A program made the position numbers and the translations under genes. The notes under the pieces are model-generated. The model searched no databases. It had not been told where the DNA came from and was given only the letters and a program-made list of their open reading frames with translations. Shown here in pieces: positions 8,042-16,003 of a stretch of DNA of 64,000 nucleotides. This stretch comes from Diaminobutyricimonas aerilata (GTDB lineage Bacteria; Actinomycetota; Actinomycetes; Actinomycetales; Microbacteriaceae), in NCBI RefSeq assembly GCF_002797715.1, contig NZ_PGFF01000001.1:124001-188000 (forward strand). The letters run 5' to 3'. How positions within the stretch are numbered: the first letter of the stretch is position 1; each line of letters starts with the position of its first letter.

Positions 8042-8452
8042 TCATCCCATCGACATGGCGGCGCGCATCGACGCCATCATGTCGTCCATCGCCTCGGCGG
8101 CGGTGCGGCAGGCCTGAGCGCACAGCTTGCAGTGCTCGTGCATGTCGGCGTGCTTCTCGCACTCCTCGGCGCACGCGGTCATCATCGTCATCGTCGCCTG
8201 CATCATCGCCATCATCGACTGCATCTCGAAGCCGCTCGGCCGCAGCATCATCCGCATCATGGCGGAGCTGACATCCGCGCAGTTCATGCACATCGAGGCG
8301 CACATCGCCATGCCGGCCTCGGCGTCGCCGTCGGCGCACATGACGCACGCCTGCTCGGCGGCGGTGAGCGTCTCCATACAGCGCTGCATCATGTCCATGT
8401 CCATGCCCTGCATGGACCGCATGCGGTCGCCCATCATCTCGTTCATCATCAT
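8042..8452 (-). CDS. Met- and Cys-rich four-helix-bundle copper-binding protein (Csp/DUF326-like)
   Basis: 136 residues, over a quarter of them methionine, with many cysteines arranged as CxxC or CxxxC (QACVMCADGD, CASMCMNCAD, CAEECEKHADMHEHCKLCAQACR). This is the arrangement of the DUF326/Csp family, four-helix bundles whose inward-facing Cys bind many Cu(I) ions. The block near residues 95-118 (ACAEECEKHADMHEHCKLC) is the most typical. No signal peptide, so a cytosolic Csp3-like copper store or buffer is the likely role. Three consecutive ATG codons begin the gene; the first follows a weak GGA-type ribosome site. No copper regulator or exporter is adjacent. Confidence 0.85.
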   Translation of the reverse strand: MMMNEMMGDRMRSMQGMDMDMMQRCMETLTAAEQACVMCADGDAEAGMAMCASMCMNCADVSSAMMRMMLRPSGFEMQSMMAMMQATMTMMTACAEECEKHADMHEHCKLCAQACRTAAEAMDDMMASMRAAMSMG

Positions 8453-8581
8453 GGTGATTCCGTCCGTTCCGGGGGCCGCCGTGCGCGGTCCGGTACTCGC
8501 GCATCCACGGGGCCCGTCGGCGCCATGCTACGACCGCGCCGTCCCGCGGTGCGGGACGCCTCACGCGACTCCCAGCGACGC

Positions 8582-8764
8582 GGGCGCCGCGCCCCGTCGC
8601 ATCCCGGTTTCCCGTCGCAAACTGCGGGTGCGCCCGCCCGTCACCCGCACTTCGCGACGGGAACTCGCCCGCCGCCGGCGCCGATCGGGCCCGCGCGGCG
8701 GTTTCCCGTCAGTAGTGGCCCTTATGGCGTGTCCGTAAGGGCATCTACTGACGGGAAACCGACC
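8582..8764. repeat. Copy A of 184-bp direct repeat containing two hairpins
   Basis: The element starts GGGCGCCGCGCCC and holds two inverted repeats. Hairpin 1 pairs CGGTTTCCCGTCGC...GCGGGTG (8605-8630) with CACCCGC...GCGACGGGAA (8642-8663). Hairpin 2 pairs a 25-nt arm at 8700-8724 (GGTTTCCCGTCAGTAG..., ending CCCTTA) with 8736-8760 (TAAGGG...CTACTGACGGGAAACC). All arms begin or end in GTTTCCCGTC. Copy B lies 259 bp downstream. Confidence 0.85.
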
Positions 8765-8840
8765 GCGAGTCGCCGCCGACTCATGGCCGCCGCGATCCCA
8801 CCCGCGGCATCCGCGTGGTCGGTTCCCCGTCGCGGATCGC

Positions 8841-9024
8841 GGGCGCCGCGCCCGGCCGCATCTCGGTTTCCCGTCGCAAACTGCGGGTGCGCCCGCTCGT
8901 CACCCGCATTTGGCGACGGGAAATCGCCCGCCGCCGGTGCCGATCGGGCCCGCGCGGCGGTTTCCCGTCAGTAGTGGCCCTTATGGCGCGTCCGAAAGGG
9001 CACCTACTGACGGGAAACCGACCG
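8841..9024. repeat. Copy B of 184-bp direct repeat containing two hairpins
   Basis: Nearly identical in order and spacing to copy A, with scattered substitutions (for example ACTTCGCGACGGG in A against ATTTGGCGACGGG in B). Hairpin 2 arms are at 8959-8983 and about 8995-9019. In the first hairpin the B-copy changes keep GTTTCCCGTCGC pairing with GCGACGGGAAA, while CGTAAGGGCA (A) has become CGAAAGGGCA (B). Confidence 0.85.
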
Positions 9025-9087
9025 GCAGGCGGATCAGCGCCCGACGCGCGGTGCGTCAGACGCGCCGAGTGTCCGAAGTGCGGTGCG

Positions 9088-10347
9088 TCAGGCGAGCGTG
9101 CTCGACTCCGCGCGCTGCCGCGGCGCGAGGCGCTGGAGCTGCGTCACGTGGCCGGGCTCGAGCTCCTCGAGCGACGCGACGCCGAGGAGGCGCATCGTGC
9201 GGGAGATCTGCCCCGAAAGGATCGTGATCGCGCGGTCGACGCCCTCGCGTCCGCCGGCCATGAGCCCGTAGAGATACGCGCGTCCGATCATCGTGAAGCG
9301 CGCGCCGAGGGCGACGGATGCCACGATGTCGGCGCCGGACATGATGCCGGTGTCGAGGTGCACCTCGGTGCGGTCGCCGACCTCGCGCACCACATCCGGA
9401 AGCAGGTGGAAGGGGATGGGCGCGCGGTCGAGCTGACGTCCGCCGTGGTTCGAGAGGGTGATGCCGTCGACGCCGAGGTCGGCGAGCCGCACGGCGTCGG
9501 CGACGGTCTGCACGCCCTTGACGACGACCTTGCCGGGCCATTGGTCGCGGATCCAGCGCAGGTCGTCGTAGGTGACGGTCGGGTCGAACATCGAGTCGAG
9601 CAGCTGCGCCACGGTGCCCGACCAGCGGTCGAGGCTCGCGAACGCGAGCGGCTCGGTCGTGAGGAAGTCGATCCACCATTGCGGACGCGGGAGCGCGTTG
9701 ATCACCGTCGCCGGGGTGAGCGTCGGCGGGATGGTCATGCCGTTGCGGGTGTCGCGCAGGCGGGCACCGGCGACGGGCACGTCGACGGTGACGAGCAGCG
9801 TGTCGAACCCGGCCTTCGCGGCGCGGTCCACGAGCGCCATCGAGCGGTCGCGGTCCTTCCACATGTACAGCTGGAACCAGTTGCGTCCGGTCGGGCCGCC
9901 CGCCGCGGCGACGTCCTCGATCGAGCTCGTGCCCATCGTCGACAGGGCGAAGGGGATGCCCGCGGCGGCCGCGGCGGACGCCCCGGCGATCTCGCCCTCG
10001 GTCTGCATCATGCGGGTGAAGCCGGTGGGGCCGATGCCGAACGGCAGCTCGACGCGCTTGCCGAGCACGTCCCATCCGGTGTCGACGTGCGACACGTCGC
10101 GCAGGATCGCCGGGTGGAACTCGATGTCCTCGAACGCCTGGCGTGCCCGCGCGAGGCTGATCTCGGCCTCGGCGGCGCCTTCGGTGTAGTCGAACGCGGC
10201 CTTCGGAGTGCGGCGCTTCGCGATCGCGCGCAGGTCGGCGATCGTGAGCGCGGACTGCAGTCGTCGCTTCTTCGCGTCGAGCGTCGGCGCCTTGAAACGC
10301 ATGAGCGGGGCGAGATCGCGCGGGCTGGGGATGCGGCGCTGCACCAT
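9088..10347 (-). CDS. FMN-dependent alpha-hydroxy-acid oxidase/dehydrogenase (lactate dehydrogenase-like)
   Basis: 419 residues from the ATG at 10347, preceded by GAGGAG. The family's TIM barrel is evident: [20 protein letters not shown] near the start, [11 protein letters not shown], the FMN/substrate block [13 protein letters not shown] (catalytic His and Arg), and [20 protein letters not shown] with the phosphate-binding [12 protein letters not shown] near the end. Relatives are quinone-linked L-lactate dehydrogenase (LldD), lactate 2-monooxygenase and mycofactocin-linked MftD. The promoter region has a perfect palindrome of the GntR/FCD class, and such a regulator is encoded 1.4 kb away, which favours lactate or a similar 2-hydroxy acid as substrate. 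Confidence 0.9.
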   Translation of the reverse strand: MVQRRIPSPRDLAPLMRFKAPTLDAKKRRLQSALTIADLRAIAKRRTPKAAFDYTEGAAEAEISLARARQAFEDIEFHPAILRDVSHVDTGWDVLGKRVELPFGIGPTGFTRMMQTEGEIAGASAAAAAGIPFALSTMGTSSIEDVAAAGGPTGRNWFQLYMWKDRDRSMALVDRAAKAGFDTLLVTVDVPVAGARLRDTRNGMTIPPTLTPATVINALPRPQWWIDFLTTEPLAFASLDRWSGTVAQLLDSMFDPTVTYDDLRWIRDQWPGKVVVKGVQTVADAVRLADLGVDGITLSNHGGRQLDRAPIPFHLLPDVVREVGDRTEVHLDTGIMSGADIVASVALGARFTMIGRAYLYGLMAGGREGVDRAITILSGQISRTMRLLGVASLEELEPGHVTQLQRLAPRQRAESSTLA

Positions 10348-10363
10348 GGGGGCTCCTCGGAAC

Positions 10364-10380
10364 GTGTGGTCAGACCACAC
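10364..10380. promoter_or_regulatory. Perfect 7-3-7 palindrome, GntR/FCD-type operator
   Basis: GTGTGGT-CAG-ACCACAC contains TGGTNNNACCA, the known core of FadR/LldR-class operators. It lies 16 bp before the start of the hydroxy-acid oxidase and in the 172-bp divergent interval shared with the flavodoxin-like reductase. The candidate binder is the FCD-type regulator at 11720-12397. Confidence 0.7.
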
Positions 10381-10519
10381 GAGTGTACGACAGCATCCGG
10401 GCGGATGCGACCCGCCGGACGCTGTCCGACGGCTGAGCGCTTGCCGTGAGCGGCGAGGCGGTGCCGCCCACGGCACCGAACCTGGACCGGACACCGCACC
10501 CGAGAAACCGGAGAGAAAC

Positions 10520-11134
10520 ATGGACCAGACCCTCACCGCCGTCGCGCTCAACTGCACGCTCAAGCCGTCGCCGGCCGAATCGAGCACCGACGTGCTCGCC
10601 GGGCAGCTCATCGCCGAGTTGGCGCACCACGGGGTGACCACCTCGTCGTTCCGCGTCGTCGACTACGACGTGAAGCCCGGCGTCGAGGCCGACATGGGTG
10701 ACGGCGACCAGTGGCCGCAGATCCGCGAGCAGGTGCTCGCCGCCGACATCCTCGTGCTCGCGACCCCGACGTGGATGGGGCACATGACGAGCATCGCCCA
10801 GCGGGTGCTCGAACGACTGGATGCGGAACTCTCGGAGCAGGACGACCTCGGCCGCCCGATCCTGTTCGACAAGGTCGCGTGCGCGGTCATCGTCGGCAAC
10901 GAGGACGGCGCACACCAGATCAGCGCGGAACTCTTCCAGGCGCTCAACGACGTCGGCTTCACGATCCCCGCTCAGGGCGTCACCTACTGGAACGGCGAGG
11001 CGATGGGCAGCATCGACTACAAGGACCTCGACGAGACCCCCGAGCAGGTCGCGACGACGACCAAATCGGTCGCGGCGTACGTGGCGCACCTGGCCCGGGT
11101 CACCAAGCAGAACCCGTATCCCGCAGTCTCCTGA
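10520..11134 (+). CDS. Flavodoxin-like NAD(P)H-dependent FMN reductase
   Basis: 204 residues from the ATG at 10520, with GGAGAG six bases upstream. The fold is flavodoxin-like: an opening strand [21 protein letters not shown] supplying the phosphate loop, [16 protein letters not shown] (the flavin-contacting segment typical of FMN reductases), and [12 protein letters not shown]. It is divergent from the hydroxy-acid oxidase and shares its operator region, so co-regulation is plausible. Electron acceptor unknown. Confidence 0.85.
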   Translation: MDQTLTAVALNCTLKPSPAESSTDVLAGQLIAELAHHGVTTSSFRVVDYDVKPGVEADMGDGDQWPQIREQVLAADILVLATPTWMGHMTSIAQRVLERLDAELSEQDDLGRPILFDKVACAVIVGNEDGAHQISAELFQALNDVGFTIPAQGVTYWNGEAMGSIDYKDLDETPEQVATTTKSVAAYVAHLARVTKQNPYPAVS

Positions 11135-11187
11135 CCCTCAGCGCCGGGCTCGTAGAACGGCTGGTCCGTCTCTCGGGTCTCGGGCCA

Positions 11188-11589
11188 CTAGAGGCGTTCC
11201 CACGTGACAGACGTGGGCGCGAACTCGGCGCGCCCGGCGGTGGAGGTGTCGACCAGGACTCTGGCTAGCGCGTGCGCCTCGAGTATCGTTCGCACCTCGT
11301 CCGGTAGTCGGAGCCGGACGTGGACCCCGTCCGACTCCTCAGTGAAGCGGATGCGGATGCCACCTCCAGGCACTCGTCTGGTCACATCGCCGAGGTCCTC
11401 TGCGCCAGGTGACGCCACGTACACGATCAAGCCGGAGAACGTCAGGCTTCCGCGTCCGAGAAGGTCGGTATCGAAGTGCATCTCGAACGCCTCGTCGTCG
11501 GGTTCCCACCGCAGGCGCGGTCGTCCCGGCACGTCATGGAGCAGCGTCACCGTGACTTCGGACGAGCCACTCGTGACGAGTTCCAGCAT
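11188..11589 (-). CDS. Hypothetical protein
   Basis: 133 residues, predicted mostly beta-strand, for example VTVTLLHDVPGRPRLRWEPDDEAFEMHFD and GGIRIRFTEESDGVHVRLRLPDE. No family recognised and no membrane segment or signal peptide. Its codon use looks less GC3-biased than that of its neighbours, which may mean recent acquisition. Convergent with the flavodoxin-like gene; an ATG start with GGGGAC about 10 bases upstream. Confidence 0.6.
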   Translation of the reverse strand: MLELVTSGSSEVTVTLLHDVPGRPRLRWEPDDEAFEMHFDTDLLGRGSLTFSGLIVYVASPGAEDLGDVTRRVPGGGIRIRFTEESDGVHVRLRLPDEVRTILEAHALARVLVDTSTAGRAEFAPTSVTWERL

Positions 11590-11719
11590 CGGTGTTCAGT
11601 CCCCGTCGAGTAGGTGATGCACCTTCTTGATACGGAGAGTATCCGGCGGCCGCTTACTACCGCCTCACCGCCGGCCCGCCGCGGCGGTTGGGCGGTTCCG
11701 TGTTCGGTAGGTTCGCACC

Positions 11720-12397
11720 ATGCGCTCGCACGAACTCGTGCTCGACTGGGTCGAGCGGCGGCTCGCCGCGCGCGACCTCGTGCTCGGCGGACGGCTGCCC
11801 GGCGAGCGGGCGCTCGCCGAAGAGCTCGGCGTCTCGCGCACCGCGGTGCGTGAAGGACTGCGCGTGCTCGAGGCGATGGGGGTGGTGCGTTCGGCCGTCG
11901 GATCCGGGCCCACCTCGGGCACCGTCGTCGTGGCGGAGCCGTCGGTGGCCCTCGGCTCCGCGCTGCGGCTGCACCTCGCGACCGAGCACCTCCACGCGAC
12001 CGACGTCGTGCAGACGCGCGTGCTGCTCGAGACCTGGGCGGCGGAACACGCCGACCCGCACGATGCGAGTCTCGACGCGGCCGCCGCCCTGCTCGGCGAG
12101 ATGGATGACGAGACGCTCGCCCCGGCGGAGTTCCTCGACCGCGACGCCGCCTTCCACGTCGCCGTCGCCGCGTCGGCCGGTAACCCGCTCATCGGCGCCA
12201 TGATGGCGTCGATCCGTCACGCCGTGCGCGACTACACGCTCGCCGCGGCCGAGCGCCTCCCCGACTGGAACGCGACCGCCGCCCGTCTGCGCCGGGAGCA
12301 CCGCGGCATCCTCGAGGCCCTGCGTGCGGGCGACGGGCCCGGCGCATCCGCCGCGCTCCGCGCCCACATCGAGGGCTACTACGGGGAGGCCCGCTAG
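11720..12397 (+). CDS. GntR family transcriptional regulator, FadR subfamily (FCD domain)
   Basis: 225 residues. The N-terminal winged helix shows the GntR signature LGGRLPGERALAEELGVSRTAVREGLRVLEAMGVV (about residues 22-56). The C-terminal FCD helical bundle has the conserved arginine and acidic residues (RVLLETWAAEHA, FLDRDAAFHVAVAASAGNPL, HRGILEALRAGD). The ATG lies exactly 6 bp after TAGGTT (11708-11713), so it is probably leaderless. FCD regulators respond to organic acids such as lactate, glycolate or fatty acyl-CoA. The palindrome at 10364-10380 has the right form for its target; whether it binds there is inference. Confidence 0.9.
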   Translation: MRSHELVLDWVERRLAARDLVLGGRLPGERALAEELGVSRTAVREGLRVLEAMGVVRSAVGSGPTSGTVVVAEPSVALGSALRLHLATEHLHATDVVQTRVLLETWAAEHADPHDASLDAAAALLGEMDDETLAPAEFLDRDAAFHVAVAASAGNPLIGAMMASIRHAVRDYTLAAAERLPDWNATAARLRREHRGILEALRAGDGPGASAALRAHIEGYYGEAR

Positions 12398-12559
12398 CGG
12401 CTGCCGCGGCGCGATTCTCGTCCGGGCAGGGAAATGTCGGCTTGCGTGCGACCTCCGCCGCGCATCCTTCCGCTTGCGCGCGTGATGACCCCGGCGCGAA
12501 GGAATGTGGATGGCGGGACCGCCGCGCCCCTCCAGCTCGGCGAAGGCCCGTCGTGCGAC

Positions 12560-12583
12560 CCGCTTCGACAGGCTCAGCGACCG
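12560..12583. repeat. Dispersed CTTCGACAGGCTCAG element, single copy
   Basis: CCGCTTCGACAGGCTCAGCGACCG lies in the 211-bp convergent interval between the GntR regulator and the drug-exporter permease. It is the reverse form of the element clustered at 7887-8022. I see nothing else in this interval. Confidence 0.75.
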
Positions 12584-12608
12584 ACACGGTCGCCGCGCCC
12601 GTGGGGGC

Positions 12609-13436
12609 TCAGCGACTGAGGCGCCGCCATCGCCGGGCCGCGAGCGGCAGGAAGACGGCGGTCAGCGCGATCGGCACGACGATCGCGAGCGCGGACGCGT
12701 TGTCGGCGAACCAGGATGCTCCGCCGCCGGCCTGCTCGCCCAGCAGTCCGCGCACGGCGGTGACCGTCTGCGAGAGCGGGTTCGCGTCGGCGATGACGCC
12801 GAGCCACGAGGGCATGGTCGCCGTGTCGACGAACACGCTGGAGAGGAACAGCAGGGGCCACACGAGCACTTGGATCGCGTTCACCGCCTCCTGGTTCCGC
12901 ACCCGGAGGCCGAGGTAGGCACCGATCCAGAGCATCGCGATCCGCAGCAGGATGAGCAACCCGAGCGCAGCGGCGGCGGCGTGCACGGGCGCGTCCGGGC
13001 GCCATCCGAGCAGGAGGCCCGTGGCGGCGACGAGCGTGAGGCCGACGAGGCTGTTCAACAGGTCGGCGACGCACCGGCCGGCGATCACCGCGGCCCCGCT
13101 CATCGGCAGCGACCGGAATCGATCGGTGATGCCGCTCGACACATCCGCGAGCATCGCGGTCATGGTGCCCTCGAGCCCGAAGAACATCGTCATGGCGAGC
13201 ACTCCGGGCATGACGAAGTCGAGGTAAGAGGCCCCCGCGGGTGCGCCGATCGCGCCGCCGAGCAGTCCGACGAAGATCAGCATGATCATCACCGGGAAGA
13301 ACCAGCCGAACGCCATCACGCCCGGTCGGTTGCGCCAGTGCAGCAGTTCGCGAGCCGTCACGGTGGCGGTATCGGCGATGAACCAGCGCACGGGTCGAGC
13401 GGCGGATGCGGCGGGGGATGCGGTGGTGGCGGTCAC
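12609..13436 (-). CDS. ABC-2 type drug transporter permease (DrrB-like)
   Basis: 275 residues from a GTG at 13436 that overlaps the ATPase stop (GTGA). Six membrane segments fit the ABC-2 fold; the conserved middle segment includes SSGITDRFRSLPMSGAAVIAGR (the cytoplasmic coupling loop) and NPLSQTVTAVRGLL near the end. With the ATPase it forms an exporter of the daunorubicin-resistance type. Substrate unknown. Confidence 0.9.
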   Translation of the reverse strand: MTATTASPAASAARPVRWFIADTATVTARELLHWRNRPGVMAFGWFFPVMIMLIFVGLLGGAIGAPAGASYLDFVMPGVLAMTMFFGLEGTMTAMLADVSSGITDRFRSLPMSGAAVIAGRCVADLLNSLVGLTLVAATGLLLGWRPDAPVHAAAAALGLLILLRIAMLWIGAYLGLRVRNQEAVNAIQVLVWPLLFLSSVFVDTATMPSWLGVIADANPLSQTVTAVRGLLGEQAGGGASWFADNASALAIVVPIALTAVFLPLAARRWRRLSR

Positions 13437-14434
13437 GCGGGCACTCCTTCGGTTCGGGTGGTGGGGTTCGACGTCGCCGTGGTCCCGGTCAGGGAGAGGA
13501 AGACGTCGTCGAGGGTCGGGGTGCGGATGGCGAGGTCGGCGACCCGGATGCGCGAGTCGGCCAGCACGGCGGCGAGCCCGAGCACCGCCTCGCCGCGGTC
13601 GGCGACCGGCACGTGCACGCGGCCGTCCGCGCTGCGGACGGGACCGGTCGCCCAACGCTCGGCGTGCCGGGTGACGGCGGGGATCTCGGCCGGGTCCTGC
13701 GGCACCAGTTCGAGCGTGTCGTCGCCGACCCGCTTCTTCAGTTCGCCGGGTGTGCCGGCGGCGACCACCCGTCCGTGCGCGACGAGGGAGATGCGGTCGG
13801 CGAGTTGGTCGGCCTCCTCGAGGTACTGAGTGGTGAGCAGCACCGTCGTGCCGCCGGCGACGAGGGTGCGCACGGCATCCCACACCTCGCGTCGTCCGCC
13901 CGGGTCGAGTCCGGTCGTCGGCTCGTCGACGAACAACACCTGCGGGGCGACGAGCAGGCTGACCGCGAGATCGAGCCGTCGGCGCATGCCGCCGGAGTAG
14001 GCGCTCACCGGCTTGCGGCCGGTGTCGGCGAGCGCGAACCGTTCGAGCATCTCGTCCGCCCGGCGGCGCGAGTCCGCGGGGGAGAGCCTGCTGAGTCGAC
14101 CGAATAGCACGAGGTTCTGCCGGCCGGTGAGTTGCTCATCGAGGGCCGCGTACTGCCCGACCAGTCCGATGCGCCGGCGCACTTCCGCGCCCTCCCGCGC
14201 CACGTCGTGCCCGGCGACCCGCACGGTGCCGGAGTCGGCGGCGAGGAGGGAGGTCATGACGCGCACCGCGGTGGTCTTGCCCGCGCCGTTCGGCCCGAGC
14301 AACCCGTGCACGGTGCCGTGCGGCACCTCGAGGTCGAACCCGTCGAGCGCCGGGGGGTCGTCCGGCGCGGCTGAGGGATACCGCTTGACCACTCCGTCGG
14401 CGACGATCGCGGCCTGCGTGCTGGTCGAGGTCAT
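13433..14434 (-). CDS. ABC transporter ATP-binding protein, daunorubicin-resistance (DrrA) type
   Basis: 333 residues from the ATG at 14434, preceded by AAGGAG. Walker A is GPNGAGKTT, the signature is YSGGMRRRLDLA, Walker B is VLFVDEPTTGLDP, and the H-loop is LLTTQYLEEAD. The ~110-residue C-terminal extension after the ATPase core is characteristic of DrrA-like proteins (DUF4162 region). First gene of a two-gene minus-strand operon, divergent from a TetR regulator with operator-like palindromes between them. Confidence 0.93.
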   Translation of the reverse strand: MTSTSTQAAIVADGVVKRYPSAAPDDPPALDGFDLEVPHGTVHGLLGPNGAGKTTAVRVMTSLLAADSGTVRVAGHDVAREGAEVRRRIGLVGQYAALDEQLTGRQNLVLFGRLSRLSPADSRRRADEMLERFALADTGRKPVSAYSGGMRRRLDLAVSLLVAPQVLFVDEPTTGLDPGGRREVWDAVRTLVAGGTTVLLTTQYLEEADQLADRISLVAHGRVVAAGTPGELKKRVGDDTLELVPQDPAEIPAVTRHAERWATGPVRSADGRVHVPVADRGEAVLGLAAVLADSRIRVADLAIRTPTLDDVFLSLTGTTATSNPTTRTEGVPA

Positions 14435-14449
14435 GGATCTCCTTCGTAT

Positions 14450-14491
14450 GCCGTACCGTACGGCGTACGAGAACCGTAGAGTACGGTGTAC
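14450..14491. promoter_or_regulatory. Operator array between drug exporter and TetR gene
   Basis: GCCGTAC-C-GTACGGC (14450-14464) is a perfect 7-1-7 palindrome. GTACGGCGTAC (14458-14468) and GTACGGTGTAC (14481-14491) are two near-identical half-symmetric boxes with starts 23 bp apart. They cover both divergent promoters; TAGAGT at 14477-14482 is a possible -10 for the TetR gene. Typical of TetR-controlled efflux loci. Confidence 0.7.
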
Positions 14492-14524
14492 GAAAACGCA
14501 AGAGGCGGCGCGGAAGGGGCGGGA

Positions 14525-15286
14525 ATGGCGAGACGAACGAGCGCCGCGGACCTCACGCGCAGCATCTACCTGCTGTGGGGGCACCACCCCAACGCCGGAC
14601 GATCCGGGCTGACCGTCGAACGCATCGTCCGGGCCGGCGTCGAGCTCGCCGACGCGGACGGGCTCGATGCGGTGTCGATGCGCAAGGTCGCCGAGCGCCT
14701 GGGCGTCGGCGCCATGTCGCTCTACGGCCACGTGCCCGGCAAAGACGACCTGACCGCGCTCATGCTCGACGCCGTGTTCGCCGAGCTCTACGGCGACGAC
14801 GTCGAGGAGCCGTCACGGGCCGGCGACTGGCGCGCGGCCATGCGTCATGTGGCGCAGCAGAACTGGGAGCTGTACGAACGGCATCCGTGGCTGCTCGACC
14901 TGCGGGCCGCGCGGCCGACGCTCGGCCCCCACGTGAGCCGCAAGTACGAGGCGGAGGTGCGACCCCTCGACGGCATCGGCCTCACCGACGTCGAGATGGA
15001 TGCGGCACTCACCCTCGTGCTGAGCCATGTCGAATCGACGGCGCGGGTGCGGCGCACGCTCGCCCGCACGCGCGACGAATCCGGACTCACCGACGCCGAG
15101 TGGTGGGGCATCGTCGCTCCCGTGCTCGAGCGGGTCATCGACGACCCGGACCTCGTCATCTCCGGCCGCGTCGGCACGGCCGCGGGCGAGGAGTTCAACG
15201 CCGCAGCCGATCCGGTGCACGCGCTGACCTTCGGTCTCGACACGATCCTCGACGGTCTCGAGGCACGCATCCGGTCCCGCCGCTGA
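14525..15286 (+). CDS. TetR family regulator of the adjacent drug exporter
   Basis: 253 residues from the ATG at 14525. The helix-turn-helix is LTVERIVRAGVELADADGLDAVSMRKVAERLGVGAMSLYGHVPGKDDL (about residues 30-77). The C-terminal part resembles the tetracycline-repressor-type all-alpha domain (TetR_C). Divergent from drrAB-like genes, so most likely their repressor. A longer frame begins upstream, but the ATG after GGGGCGGGA is better supported. Confidence 0.9.
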   Translation: MARRTSAADLTRSIYLLWGHHPNAGRSGLTVERIVRAGVELADADGLDAVSMRKVAERLGVGAMSLYGHVPGKDDLTALMLDAVFAELYGDDVEEPSRAGDWRAAMRHVAQQNWELYERHPWLLDLRAARPTLGPHVSRKYEAEVRPLDGIGLTDVEMDAALTLVLSHVESTARVRRTLARTRDESGLTDAEWWGIVAPVLERVIDDPDLVISGRVGTAAGEEFNAAADPVHALTFGLDTILDGLEARIRSRR

Positions 15287-15300
15287 CCGCCGGCGCGCCC

Positions 15301-15387
15301 GTTCCCTGAGCCCGTCGAAGGGAACCGCCGTACGACTCGCTTCGACGGGCTCAGCGAGCGACGTTCCCTGAGCCCGTCGAGGGGAAC
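15301..15387. repeat. Three alternating CCCTGAGCCCGTCGAAGGG elements
   Basis: GTTCCCTGAGCCCGTCGAAGGGAAC at 15301-15325, the inverted form CGCTTCGACGGGCTCAGCGAGCG at about 15338-15360, and a third direct copy at 15363-15387 fill the convergent gap between the TetR and mug genes. Each end copy has GTTCCCT/AGGGAAC arms, so the unit can form a hairpin. Confidence 0.8.
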
Positions 15388-15403
15388 GGGTCGTGCAAAC
15401 GCC

Positions 15404-15979
15404 TCAGCGGACGGGCGGCAGCAGCCCCGCGGCGCGGGCGGGTCCGGCGTAGGCGGCGGCGAGGGTGGTGACGGTGTCGTGGGCGTTGAGGCCGCTCGGG
15501 TTCGGCACCACCCACAACTCGGCGCCGGCGAGCGTCTCGTCCTGCCGCCCCACCGTCGCACGCGGCCGGTCGAAGCCCTGCCGGTAGGCGGTGATGCCGA
15601 CGATCGCGACGACGTCGGGCGCCCAGCGGGCCACGTCGTCCGCGAGCCGGCGTGCGCCGTCGCGCAGCTCCGCCCGCGAGAGCTCGTCGGCGCGCGCGGT
15701 CGCCCGCCGCACGAGGTTCGAGATGCCGATGCCGCGCTCGACGAAGGCGGCGCGTTCGGCATCGCTCATGCCGGCGGCGAAGTCCGGCATCCGGTCGATG
15801 ATGCCGGCCTCGAGCAGCGCCGGATAGAAACGGTTGCCCGGATGTGCGAACGGTGTGCGCGTCGCCGCGGTCCAGAGGCCGGGGTTGATGCCGACGAACA
15901 ACAATCGGATGCCCTCACCGACGAGGTCGGGGATCTCCGCGCCCCGGAAGGCCTCGAGCTGCGCGCGGGTGAATCCCAT
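15404..15979 (-). CDS. mug: G/U mismatch-specific uracil-DNA glycosylase (Mug/TDG family)
   Basis: 191 residues. The family's active-site motif GINPG (LLFVGINPGLWTAATRTPFAHPGNRFYPAL, about residues 29-57) and the C-terminal NPSGLNAH motif are both present. Members excise uracil, thymine or ethenocytosine opposite G in DNA. Single gene between two intergenic repeats on one side and a PAP2 gene on the other. CAGAAT lies exactly 6 bp before the ATG, so the transcript may be leaderless. Confidence 0.92.
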   Translation of the reverse strand: MGFTRAQLEAFRGAEIPDLVGEGIRLLFVGINPGLWTAATRTPFAHPGNRFYPALLEAGIIDRMPDFAAGMSDAERAAFVERGIGISNLVRRATARADELSRAELRDGARRLADDVARWAPDVVAIVGITAYRQGFDRPRATVGRQDETLAGAELWVVPNPSGLNAHDTVTTLAAAYAGPARAAGLLPPVR

Positions 15980-16003
15980 CAGCGAATTCTGCCCGACCCC
16001 GTC

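Larger units (their letters stand above)
8453..9087. other. 635-bp gene-free region holding a duplicated hairpin element
   Basis: No credible gene is visible on either strand. About 60% of the stretch is two copies of a ~184-bp element (8582-8764 and 8841-9024), described separately. The rest is GC-rich linker between the copper protein and the hydroxy-acid oxidase. Confidence 0.7.

Noticed and set aside
8815-10449. Plus-strand 544-residue frame across the hairpin repeat and the oxidase
   Set aside because: It runs through the repeat hairpins and is antisense to a clear FMN enzyme; shadow frame.
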